From contig JARIDJ010000076.1 of NCBI GenBank assembly GCA_029267175.1, positions 1 to 64,000 on the forward strand: DNA of 64,000 bases. Direction: 5' to 3'. The translations under genes and the position numbers were made by a program. The stretch comes from Psychrobacter sp. (GTDB lineage Bacteria > Pseudomonadota > Gammaproteobacteria > Pseudomonadales > Moraxellaceae). This document shows positions 10,611 to 20,400 of this stretch, in pieces. The stretch's first letter is position 1; each line of letters opens with the position of its first letter. Below the pieces are notes generated by a model, which saw nothing but the letters and a program-made list of their open reading frames with translations, did not search any database and had not been told where the DNA came from.

Positions 10611-11852
10611 TTAGCCCTTTAAAAAACTACCAATGCCCGCAACACTACTCGCTCCATACTCAATAGCTGTAGCCAGCATCGTTGGCGCTAATCCGCCTAA
10701 TGCAATCACTGGCATATCTGCTAACTGTGCCAAAGCGGACCACTGCTGCCAACCCAGCGCTGGGCTATTAGGATGGCTGTTAGTAGCCAAAACTGGTGAT
10801 AAAAATATCGCGATAACTGGCGCTAATCCCTGCACTAAACGCAGCTGAGCCAACTGATTGGCCGCCTTAATACTAGCGCTATCATGACAACTAACTATCA
10901 GCCCAGTAGTCGCCGTACAGTTATCAAGCTTAAGTAAGTTTAAGTCCGTATCGCTAATTTTATTATCTAGCAAATGCTGCTTTTGCCGCTGATAGCTAGC
11001 AAACCAAATCATAAGCTCATTATGGGTTAAATGATAAGCGCTAATAGGTAAGCTATCACCCTTAGCGTTTGGCTTGCTGCTCACTGTCTCGCCTTGTACA
11101 TATTTAGCCAAATAATTAGCTAGATAAATAGTTTTACCCACTTTGTAGGGAATGATGACGCTAATATCATCCCTAAGTTCTAATAATTGTCTGATGATAT
11201 CAGCCTCTATATCGTCACTGTTTTGCGCCTGTAATGTTGCTGTTTTAAGACGCAGGTAACACCAGCCTTTACTGGGAAGCTTAGGTTGATGGTACGCTAG
11301 CCACTGTTGCGCGGCCTCATTGACTAAGTCCTGCTCGCTCCCCTGCGACCGCTTAAAGGGCGCTAAAGGCTGCGTGATAGTGATCTGCTCTGGCAGCTTT
11401 AACCAAGTCAAAATAGTTTGGTTAGCAGCAGGTAGCGGATAATGATTATTGACAAGCGATGGCTTATCTACCCAAGTCAACGCCTGTCCTTCAAGACCAA
11501 AATCGCAGTGCTTATACTGCTGATATTGCTCAGCCGTTAACGCTACTTTATAGACCTGCAAACAAACCTGTTTATCTCCATAATCATGATGCAGCCGTCC
11601 AAGCTTTACCGCTGTATTGGCGCTAATATCGATACCAGTTTCCTCCGCAGTTTCGCGTATCAAAGCGGCGGTAGCTGTCTCCTCGCTATCAATCTTACCG
11701 CCGACAAACTCATAACGATCGCCTTGATGCTGCCCACTATTACGATAGCCCAATAGATACTGATCTTGATAATAAATAACAGCGACAGCGACATTGACGA
11801 CTCGCGGATGCTTTTGTACAACTGGCTCAAGAGAGATTGAAGTACGGGACAT
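10611..11852 (-). CDS. Nudix hydrolase fused to a ThiE/TenI-like domain
   Basis: The 413-residue protein joins two folds. The N-terminal MutT-type Nudix domain (about 15-140) carries a full Nudix box, with Gly52, Glu58, Arg66, Glu67, Glu70 and Glu71 in place, so it should hydrolyse a nucleoside diphosphate derivative such as 8-oxo-dGTP. The C-terminal third (about 270-413) resembles thiamine-phosphate synthase/TenI, with AYHLTHNELM, SCHDSAS, an LSPV stretch and the end PVIALGGL...GASSVAGIGSF. The same fusion is known from Pseudomonas and Acinetobacter, where the second domain's role is not settled. A less conserved region of about 100 residues joins the two. An AGGAG SD supports the start. 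The gene is flanked by AT-rich DNA and appears monocistronic. Confidence 0.85.
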   Translation of the reverse strand: MSRTSISLEPVVQKHPRVVNVAVAVIYYQDQYLLGYRNSGQHQGDRYEFVGGKIDSEETATAALIRETAEETGIDISANTAVKLGRLHHDYGDKQVCLQVYKVALTAEQYQQYKHCDFGLEGQALTWVDKPSLVNNHYPLPAANQTILTWLKLPEQITITQPLAPFKRSQGSEQDLVNEAAQQWLAYHQPKLPSKGWCYLRLKTATLQAQNSDDIEADIIRQLLELRDDISVIIPYKVGKTIYLANYLAKYVQGETVSSKPNAKGDSLPISAYHLTHNELMIWFASYQRQKQHLLDNKISDTDLNLLKLDNCTATTGLIVSCHDSASIKAANQLAQLRLVQGLAPVIAIFLSPVLATNSHPNSPALGWQQWSALAQLADMPVIALGGLAPTMLATAIEYGASSVAGIGSFLKG

Positions 11853-11978
11853 AAAAAGCTCCTAAATTTAAAAGTAAAATGTTTGAATATTTAAGTTCAA
11901 AAAGCATCTCATAAGCTTAAATCAATCATAACAACGCTATTCATTTAATTTATAAAAACACTTGCAAAAGACTTTAAT

Positions 11979-11997
11979 GTAAATGATAATTATTATC
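11979..11997 (+). promoter_or_regulatory. Fur box upstream of hemP
   Basis: The 19 bases GTAAATGATAATTATTATC match the Fur consensus GATAATGATAATCATTATC at 16 of 19 positions. The site ends 51 bases before the hemP ATG, where a promoter would lie, so hemP should be repressed by Fur with iron and expressed when iron is scarce. Confidence 0.8.
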
Positions 11998-12048
11998 GTT
12001 AAGATAATTTATTTATTGGTGCATCATTTTTATTAAAAGGAATTCATT

Positions 12049-12213
12049 ATGAGTATGGTCATCTCTCGCTACCTACATAGCCGCGACAACCGCCTACCTA
12101 CCCTACAATCTCAGCATTTATTTGCCCTGACAAAAGAGGTGCGAATTGAGCATGAAGGCGAGGAATATCGTCTACGTTTGACTCGCAATAATCGTTTGAT
12201 TTTGACTAAATAA
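12049..12213 (+). CDS. hemP: Small hemin uptake protein HemP
   Basis: A 54-residue protein. Its C-terminal half, VRIEHEGEEYRLRLTRNN followed by RLILTK, is the HemP/HmuP signature: a small beta-rich basic domain. HemP family members are linked to haem uptake, and some members act as activators of haem receptor genes. The ATG is preceded by AAAAGG at suitable spacing and by a near-consensus Fur box 51 bases upstream. The usual haem receptor and transporter genes are not next to it; a terminator follows 25 bases after the stop, so it is transcribed alone and presumably acts on genes elsewhere. Confidence 0.9.
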   Translation: MSMVISRYLHSRDNRLPTLQSQHLFALTKEVRIEHEGEEYRLRLTRNNRLILTK

Positions 12214-12237
12214 TCGCTGATAGCTTTGTTAATCCAT

Positions 12238-12267
12238 AAAAAACGCCTTTATAAAAAGGCGTTTTTT
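12238..12267. terminator. Bidirectional terminator between hemP and tamB
   Basis: A perfect stem AAAAAACGCCTTT / AAAGGCGTTTTTT with a 4-base loop, with A-run and T-run on both flanks. It serves hemP on the plus strand and tamB (ending at 12282) on the minus strand. Confidence 0.92.
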
Positions 12268-12281
12268 ATATCTAAAACTAT

Positions 12282-15200
12282 CTAAAACTGCCAACTATAA
12301 ACCACATCGACCGCGTTTTCGGCAGCAGAGGTCGCCTCAACGTAGATACGGCGAGTCAGCTGATAACGCACTGACAAGCTGTTTTCGGCATTGAATACGC
12401 CTACTCCATAACGGATGTATAAATCTGGTGATATGTAACCGGTAACATTGACATTGGTATCTTCGCTATTACCTGAAGCATCCACCGTCAAGCTTTGAAA
12501 GCCAAAAGCTTGTCCAATCTGATTGGTAAAACCGCGCGTACCACTCAAGCCAAAGTTAAGACCGGCCGCCGCTAAGTTATTGGTCACTTGCGATTTAAAG
12601 CCCTGCTCACTGATTTGGCTTGGGCTACCATCATTGATACGGCCAGTAACCAAGGCGTTCATCGCTTGTTGCTGCGTGAGTCCGGCATTATTAAAGACAA
12701 TAATATTTGGATTTTGAGCAGTGCCCTTGACGCGTACGCCAACGGTATTATCATCGATAATCTTCACCGCCTCAATACTTAGGTTTGGCTTCATCACATC
12801 GCCATTAAAGCGTATTTGACCGTAATTAAGCTCTAAGTTTTGACCAAAAATGTCGACACTGGTTCTTTTTGAGACTTGCACTACCCCTTTAGCGCGCATA
12901 ACGCCCATGCCGCTTTGAGTGATATTAACCGCTCCTGCTAACGGAATCACAGCGCCAAAACCGCGGAAATTGATATCATCGCCCAAATCAATACCGATAT
13001 CAGCATTGATTGACCAAGGTTTTGAAACTTTTAACACCTCATCGATATTACCGATCAGACGTCTATCAAGTACTACGGCATCTTCGGTCTGGGTAATAAT
13101 ATCTTCGCTAGCTTCAGGGGGCCGGATAGTCGCGGTTGGCACACTTACCGCCCCTTTGATATTGACGTATTTATCGCTTGGGCGCACGATAATATCGATA
13201 TCAGGGTTGACCTCTGCTGTTAATAACGGCGGCTGAGTCAATACTAACCGCTCGCCTATGATACTAAGCTTGGCTTGCAATTGTTGTTGCCAGTTTACTG
13301 TACCGGTAAGTTTACCAGTGCCAGTGCCACTATTAAAACTGCCATCAATAATGGCTTCGGTACCGCGTATCTTGGCAGTCGTATTGACCCTAGTTAGATT
13401 GATCGGTAGCCCAAGCATAGCAATACGGCCATTAGCCAATTTGACATCGCCATAGAACTGCGGCTTATCTAGCGTACCGCCTAAGCCGCCTGCCATAGTG
13501 ATATTACCCTCAAGCACCCGCATTCCTGGGAAGAAAGGTTTGAATATTGCCAAATTAAGCTCATTTAATACCAAAGCGCCGGAGATAGGTTTAGGCGTTT
13601 TATAAGGATCAACCACCACCTCAGCATAACCACGCGCGCCGCGACCGGTATTGATATCTGAGCGCAGTTTAATCCCTTCAGGGACTGATAGCGCAATCAG
13701 CGACACCCGTTTGTAGGGCAAGCTTACGGGCACTGAATCGCCATCTTGTATCAGGCCAATTTTGCCGTTATCTGAATATAAAGTGGTATTAATAGTAGGA
13801 GCGCGGCCTTTTTGCCAGCCCACGATAGCTTTGCCATTGATCTTCGCTTGCCAGTCTATATCGTTGGGTAAAAAGAAAGAAAACAAAGACGTATCTAGAT
13901 TTTGAATGGCTAGATTTACCTGCCCGCCAGTTGCTGAGGCGATGAGATTCTCACGCAGACACAGCTTGCCACTTTGGTCAGCGGCCTGCCAACAATGCGC
14001 GGCCAGTTGGAGTTTTAATGGTTTACTATCCCCTTGCGGTAGATTCAAAATAAGCTGCGCTGGTTGCAACTGATTAAGCGTGGCGTATTTGGATTTGACA
14101 CTACCGTTGCCGATAGCGCCGCGCCAAATGAGCTGTTCGCGATTAAACCCCCCTTTTAGACGTGCCAAAACACTCAGCTGCTCATTCGCCACATTGAGAT
14201 TGAGCACGTGCGCTTGTTCAGTGCCCTTAAAAGTCGCGTTAACTTTTTGGAAGGTTTGTTCTGCAACATCTAGACCCTCAGCGCTGACGATCAACTGGCT
14301 TGGGCTATTGGCTAGATTGACCAGCTTACCGCGCACTCGACCATGACGTAAAATAAAACCGGGTAAGGCGATACGCTCACCTACCAAATCAATATAAATT
14401 GTTGGCAAAGCTTGTCCAGCCGGCTGTGATAGAGTCGCACCGCCACTGACTTTTCCAGCTAGCTTATCGGACAATTGATCTAAGCTGGTGATATTGATTT
14501 TGGCTTGTAGCTGTTTGGCATTGCCGTTAGCGGTTAAGTAGTTATCGCCCCAACGTAGCACTAAGTTATCAGCATTGAGACTGTCTACTAAAGCATTGAC
14601 TTGCTTATACTTTGTCTCATTATCTTGAGCTTGCAAGCGCTTAAAGTAACTGGCTAAATCCTCTGGTAAGTTTAATTTAGCCGATAGACTGCCTCTAGCA
14701 CTTAGCAGCTGGCCTTTTAGCATACCGCGTAAATTAATCTGCTGTAAGTTGACGATCTGCTGGTTTTTACCCCAGCGTCCATCGGTTTTTATGCTACCAG
14801 TGATAGTACTTGGCGTATCTTTGAGGAAATAGCCTAGATTGAAGCGATCCATAGTCGCTTTGATATTCCAAGCGATACCTTGACGCACATCTACCGTGCC
14901 AGCAGCATCGATACTGCCCGCTGCGCCAACGTGACGGAAACGTTTGATGCGAATCAGTTGACTATCACCACTAGCATCAATAGTTAATTTGCCTGCTGGT
15001 AGCTGCTCAGCATCTAAAACACCATCAAAATTTATGGCAAAACGCTGCAGCTTACCTTGTGCATTGCTGCCACTCTTGGCTTTGGGCTGTTGCCACTCGC
15101 CGCTAGTCACCAAATCACCAGTCAAAATAGCCGGATTGTTAGGCAAGAAATAACCCAAATCAAAGTTATCAAAGCGGCCGGTGACGCTCCAACCGATGTT

Positions 15201-17270
15201 GCGGCGCAAGTCAATAGCACCTTTGGCTTTTAAGGCTCCAGCCTCACCGCTATAGTTTAATTTGCGAATGCTAATGAGCTTAGGAGTACCAGCAGCATCG
15301 ATAGAAAGACGGCCATTAGGAACGTCTTTGGTCGCAACCCGTCCATCAAAACGGGCGTCAAATACTGAAAGCTCACCACCGATCAGATCAATCTTGGCAT
15401 CGCCGCTACCAGTAATGCCAATAGCTCGATCCTCTTGGCTAGCGTCCAACTGGGCTTGTAGATCAGTATTGTTAAAGCTAATAATATGACGCTGACCTTT
15501 GACTTTATTTTTGCTGATATTTATCAATCGGCCACGCGCATTTATCTTACCAGTTAGACGCTCAAGCGGTAAATCACTACGATATTGTTTTGGCAATAAA
15601 CCTTTAGTACGCGCATCGAGCTGCCAAGTAAGCGGCCGCTGCTTGGTTGCTAGCTGAATTTGACCAGTGCCTGATAAGTCGCCTACTATGCCCTTATAAT
15701 TAAGACGATTGATATCGATGATATTAGCGTTTTTGCGCACGCGCAGATCATAGTTGCCTTTTGGCGCGGCATTTAACTCATTAATAAAGGCATTGGCATC
15801 GACAGATAAGCTTGCGCCGCGCACGATGACATCGGCACGGCCTTTTAGACTATCGATATTACCGATACTAGGCACATCACGACGAATCAAGTTCTGCCAT
15901 CTTGCATCGATATAAATAGGAGCGGGTTGGGTCGATTTGGCGGATACTTTGCCGCGGACGATGTTGGCATTGATATGCTCGCCATCACGCTGACGCAAAT
16001 CAGCAGCGACTTGTAGATTATTATTAAGGTTTTTTTGTTGATAATGGACAGACAATCTACCATTTAAGGTTTGCGGTGCATAAGCCTTATAATCACTGTA
16101 CTGCTCTGGAATCGCTTGGCGAATATTAAAGTTGCTGCCGACAGCCCTTACCTTGGCATCGAAGCTTTCGCTCCAATCTAGTATGCCCTGCAAAGTTAAA
16201 CGACCGGCTGGCACATTGGCATCTAAGCGATCGATACGCAGTTGACTATTGGCGATGACAGCGCGGCCCTTATAATGCCCTGAGGGAATATCTTTGGCGG
16301 TAAGCTCAGTATTGATGCGCAGTTGAATATCTGAGATGACCCCAGAAGCGGTTGCCATGCCATTCGTTAAGTGAATATTTTGCGCCTCAGCATAAGGAAT
16401 TAATACATCATCCCATTGTAGTTTGGCATCAAAAGGTGAGCCTTTATCCAAACCTTGCGCGACAAACTCACCGCGGACATCACTATCATTATAGCGGCTA
16501 CGCACTTTACCGATAGTACGCTTAAGCGTGCCTGTGGCCTCAACATTGAGCGGATCAACATAAGCTTTCTCTAAGGCACTGACTTCAACGATAGCGCTAA
16601 GATCTAGCGGATAATCACCTTGCAAATCGATCTCACCTTGCAAAGCGCTGACTTTGACGATATCACTATAAAACAGATTACCATTACCTACAGCGACTTG
16701 ACTGCCCACCCAAGTCAAATCACGAGCCGCTATATCATGGACGATGACGGGCTCTTTAGTCACCTGCTTATAGACGATGGTTTTTATTTTGGCCTGATCA
16801 AAGCGCAAGTTCACCGGCAGCCTAAGGGTTTTATAATCGTATGGATCGCCAGTAGGCGGCTTGGTATTGATAATCTCGATACGCTGAATATCAGCATCAC
16901 GCAGATGTACCTCTTTGGCAAACACTGCGCGCCAGCCTATTTTGACATAAGCTTTATCAACTTTGATTTCGATATCTTCAGTGGCATTGATATCTATATC
17001 GGTGACCATGATACCATCACGCAAATTACCGCTACCGTATTTAAGCTTGATGCCCGTCTCGCTACTGATTTTCTCCAGTAAAAACTTAGTTCCTGTATCA
17101 GTACCAGCAGCATAAAAAAATGCGGCAAACATCACTACCAGTACTATAGCGATTATCATCAAAAGCTTGAGCAAGAATGATAACGGATACCACCGACGTA
17201 CCGCGCGGGCATCTCTTTGCGCTGGGTCTTCAGCTGAGGGATCGTTAGGTGGGGTATTATTATTCAACAT
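12282..17270 (-). CDS. tamB: TamB, inner-membrane partner of TamA (AsmA-like bridge protein)
   Basis: TamB spans the periplasm and with TamA helps build the outer membrane: assembly of some autotransporters and, as for other AsmA-like proteins, probably phospholipid transport. The 1662-residue protein has a short cytoplasmic tail, one membrane anchor (about 32-54) and a very long beta-rich repetitive body (repeated LxxRG and 'LDASGxGxI'-type strands such as GKLTIDASGDSQLIRIKR). The C-terminal conserved TamB domain (about 1300-1662) ends in an aromatic residue (VVYSWQF), as in the family. E. coli TamB has 1259 residues, so this one is longer, apparently by extra beta repeats. tamA lies 146 bases upstream on the same strand. 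Confidence 0.95.
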   Translation of the reverse strand: MLNNNTPPNDPSAEDPAQRDARAVRRWYPLSFLLKLLMIIAIVLVVMFAAFFYAAGTDTGTKFLLEKISSETGIKLKYGSGNLRDGIMVTDIDINATEDIEIKVDKAYVKIGWRAVFAKEVHLRDADIQRIEIINTKPPTGDPYDYKTLRLPVNLRFDQAKIKTIVYKQVTKEPVIVHDIAARDLTWVGSQVAVGNGNLFYSDIVKVSALQGEIDLQGDYPLDLSAIVEVSALEKAYVDPLNVEATGTLKRTIGKVRSRYNDSDVRGEFVAQGLDKGSPFDAKLQWDDVLIPYAEAQNIHLTNGMATASGVISDIQLRINTELTAKDIPSGHYKGRAVIANSQLRIDRLDANVPAGRLTLQGILDWSESFDAKVRAVGSNFNIRQAIPEQYSDYKAYAPQTLNGRLSVHYQQKNLNNNLQVAADLRQRDGEHINANIVRGKVSAKSTQPAPIYIDARWQNLIRRDVPSIGNIDSLKGRADVIVRGASLSVDANAFINELNAAPKGNYDLRVRKNANIIDINRLNYKGIVGDLSGTGQIQLATKQRPLTWQLDARTKGLLPKQYRSDLPLERLTGKINARGRLINISKNKVKGQRHIISFNNTDLQAQLDASQEDRAIGITGSGDAKIDLIGGELSVFDARFDGRVATKDVPNGRLSIDAAGTPKLISIRKLNYSGEAGALKAKGAIDLRRNIGWSVTGRFDNFDLGYFLPNNPAILTGDLVTSGEWQQPKAKSGSNAQGKLQRFAINFDGVLDAEQLPAGKLTIDASGDSQLIRIKRFRHVGAAGSIDAAGTVDVRQGIAWNIKATMDRFNLGYFLKDTPSTITGSIKTDGRWGKNQQIVNLQQINLRGMLKGQLLSARGSLSAKLNLPEDLASYFKRLQAQDNETKYKQVNALVDSLNADNLVLRWGDNYLTANGNAKQLQAKINITSLDQLSDKLAGKVSGGATLSQPAGQALPTIYIDLVGERIALPGFILRHGRVRGKLVNLANSPSQLIVSAEGLDVAEQTFQKVNATFKGTEQAHVLNLNVANEQLSVLARLKGGFNREQLIWRGAIGNGSVKSKYATLNQLQPAQLILNLPQGDSKPLKLQLAAHCWQAADQSGKLCLRENLIASATGGQVNLAIQNLDTSLFSFFLPNDIDWQAKINGKAIVGWQKGRAPTINTTLYSDNGKIGLIQDGDSVPVSLPYKRVSLIALSVPEGIKLRSDINTGRGARGYAEVVVDPYKTPKPISGALVLNELNLAIFKPFFPGMRVLEGNITMAGGLGGTLDKPQFYGDVKLANGRIAMLGLPINLTRVNTTAKIRGTEAIIDGSFNSGTGTGKLTGTVNWQQQLQAKLSIIGERLVLTQPPLLTAEVNPDIDIIVRPSDKYVNIKGAVSVPTATIRPPEASEDIITQTEDAVVLDRRLIGNIDEVLKVSKPWSINADIGIDLGDDINFRGFGAVIPLAGAVNITQSGMGVMRAKGVVQVSKRTSVDIFGQNLELNYGQIRFNGDVMKPNLSIEAVKIIDDNTVGVRVKGTAQNPNIIVFNNAGLTQQQAMNALVTGRINDGSPSQISEQGFKSQVTNNLAAAGLNFGLSGTRGFTNQIGQAFGFQSLTVDASGNSEDTNVNVTGYISPDLYIRYGVGVFNAENSLSVRYQLTRRIYVEATSAAENAVDVVYSWQF

Positions 17271-17416
17271 GACACTCGATTAGGTAAGCAGTTAGATAAA
17301 ATCATTAGTAGTCGGTAGCTAGCAACAAGACTTTATAAAGGTTAAAATTTAGCTAAAGGTGGAGAGACTTAAGCTCTCACACCCTTATACATTAATAGCT
17401 TATAAATAGCAGTAGC

Positions 17417-20400
17417 TTATAAAGGCGAGCCAATAAAGAAATGCAAACGAACAGGGATACTATCTTCTGTCACCCCTGCTGCCACATCGACACGCACTAC
17501 CCCGACAGGAGACGCCCAGCGGATACCAACGCCAACACCAACCTTAGTATCAGTGTTAAAGTCCTTGTCGTAAGCGTTACCCACATCGGTAAATACAGCG
17601 CCGCGAAACCCTGGTCTAAACTCATAGTTGTACTCAGCACTACCGACTGCCAGCACTTGTCCGCCCGTTAGATAACCATTTTCTAATGGCGAGAGGCTCT
17701 CGTAGTCATAGCCGCGAATGCTTTGATCGCCACCTGCGAAGAAACGCAGCTTATAAGGCACTTCATAAAAGTCGTCCGCCCAGATATAACCGCCATTGAA
17801 ACTTCCTAATACTTGATGCTTGTTATCCGCACCAAAGCTATAGATACCACTGACACCAGCCCGAATAATGGCCAAATCAGTATCACTAAGTAAGCTCTCA
17901 GAGCCTGCCTCAATACCATAGTATTGACGATATCCGCTGGTAGGATTGATACTATTATTGACGCTAGTTTTGTTAATGCCATAACCGAACAGTAGTGCTT
18001 GTTGAGTAGGTTTTGAGGAGGTAAAACGTACTGGTAAATCCTCTAACTTTGTCTCATCCACTCCAGTCTCTAGCTCATCCAAACGATAACGCAGCGAATA
18101 GCTCTTATTCCAACCACTCTCTTTACGAATGTTGCGAGCTAACGCAGCTTTTAAGGTATTGGTGGATAAATCAAAATTACCCTCGCCTTGATCGATAACC
18201 TCCTCTTCATAAGTCAGACGCGCCTCAAGCTTGTCATTAAGAGGATGTTTCCAAGGACGGCTGCCATATACGGTGACGTTTTTGCTGATGCGCGAAGCTT
18301 CTACTTCAGCGCCAGCTTGATAGCCTTTGCGGTTTACTAGGTTGTAGTCTATCTTGGCAGTAGCGCGCACGCCGGTGTCGGTGCCATAACCTAGGCCGAC
18401 TTGGGCATCACGCGGCTTATTCGCAGAGACAAAGACATATAGAGGCACCTTTTTATCTACTAATACTTGTTCTGGGGTAATACGATTGGCTAAAGTAGGC
18501 GGTACAAAATTCTCATCGATAACCCGCTCCTCTTCTGGGAAGATTTTTTGGGCAATATTACTAATAGAGTCACTGATTTTGCCTAAGAAGTTCTCAGATT
18601 TCTTTTTCTTCTCATCCAGCACTCGATCATTAGGCAGACGGCTCAAACGATTGGCTTTATCTTTGATTGCTTGTAGTTTGCCTTGCGTCTCTTCATCTAC
18701 CTGAAACTCAATAGGAGCAATATCAGCAGCGTCCACCTTGGCACCACTATTAGCGTTAATGCCCTCTGCGCTAACGCCATTCGCAGCAGTCCCATCGCCA
18801 CTGCTATCTCTGCTTTCAGGGTTTAAATTATTATTAATATTGTTAGTGTTACTATTATTATTACGATTGGCACCGCTCATGGTAGAGCCATTGCCATTAA
18901 CGCTGCCATTAGTAACATCATTATCGAGTTCATTATCTGCTACGTTTTCACCAGCACTTGGGGCATTATCAAAAGCTAAAGTACTACTAGCGCTACGCTC
19001 ATCAGGCGGCAAAATGCTCTCAACGTTTACGGTATTAAAATAGCGTGTCGCAGATAAATCGTTACTTAACTTCGTAACATCAGGACGATAAAAAGGATCG
19101 CCTGCTTCAAAATTAAGCAGCTGACGTAACAAGGATAGCTCTACTGGCAGTTTATCAGGATCGCGCGTGAGCGTATTTGAAGCCTCATCATAAGTAAAAA
19201 ACACTACCTCATCAAAATCGTAGCGCTCACCAGTATCATAAACTAAAGAGATATCAGCGGTGTTATCTGGCAAGATAATATCAACAGATTTATTCAGCCA
19301 TTTTTCATCAAAATAGCCGTAAGTACTACTTAGCGCTTCAAAAGCTGCCTTGCTGTTTTTGTAAACTCGGTGGTTAAACACATCCCCTTCTGCTGGCAAA
19401 GCGCTCTTCTCTAAAGCCTTAAACTCTTCTTGTTCGCTACCCTCACCGCGCACATCAACAATCCGGCTCTCCACTTTTACAGGCTCACCAAGCTTTTCGA
19501 TAATCACATCGATACTATTGGCATCAGGCTGACGTAGCTTTAGGGTGATATCATAGTAGCCTACCGCTTTTGCAGCATTAAGGGCAGTTTCACGCAAACG
19601 TGGCAAAGCGGCGGTAAAGTCAGCGACCGACTGTACCGTAGTGTCATCAAGAGCGGCTTTAATATTATCAATGGGCTGAATATCTTCGTCGGCCTTGATT
19701 AGCTTTGGTATACTATTGGCGCTATTAGTAGTCGCTGCTTGTTGAAGATAAACGGTGGTTTTTACTTTGGGTAGAGCAGCTACGCCGCCATTGAAAAAAC
19801 GATTATAAAGTCTTTTGACAATGCCGCCCTCATTACGAGCTAATGGTTTGGGCTTACTAGCTTGAGTCACACCTTCGGCAACGGCTTCGGTGTCACTTGT
19901 AGCTTGATAATCAGGTAGATAATCCTCTGGGTTAAGCTCGCCGTTTTGCTCTTCTAACCGCTCATCACTACTGGCTTGCTGCTTTGCTTCAGCAATAGTA
20001 CTGATTGTATTATTCGTACCAGCTCCAGTGACCGAGCTATTCGACTTGGCGGCCAGTATTTTTTCAGGATTATCGTTTTGGAGAATATTGGCGCTATCAT
20101 CGACTCGACCGCTGCTAACCGCGTCACTGACTTCAATAGGACGCGACATAACCTCTGCAGTTTCAGCCCGCTGCTGCGCTGTCTGTTCACTATTTAGCGT
20201 CTCAAGATTGTTGGGCGCAGGCAAGATAGCGGCATCTAGCTTAGGGTCTAAGCCTATCGGTAATTGCTGGCTATCAAGGCGAGCTATAGGTGCGTTAAAG
20301 CCATCGCCACTGGCTAAACTATCGACACTGTCATTAAAGCTGGCATCAAAGTTATCGTTAAAGTTATCGTTAAAATTATCATTGAAACTAGTATCAAAAT

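Noticed and set aside
16620..17081. 153-codon plus-strand frame inside tamB
   Set aside because: It lies antisense to the conserved N-terminal part of tamB, has no SD and no recognisable domain. It is a shadow of the real gene.
17358..17383. Hairpin between tamA and tamB
   Set aside because: Stem GGTG-GAGAG / CTCTC-ACACC is imperfect and lacks a T-run. The two genes are expected to be expressed together, so I did not call it a terminator.
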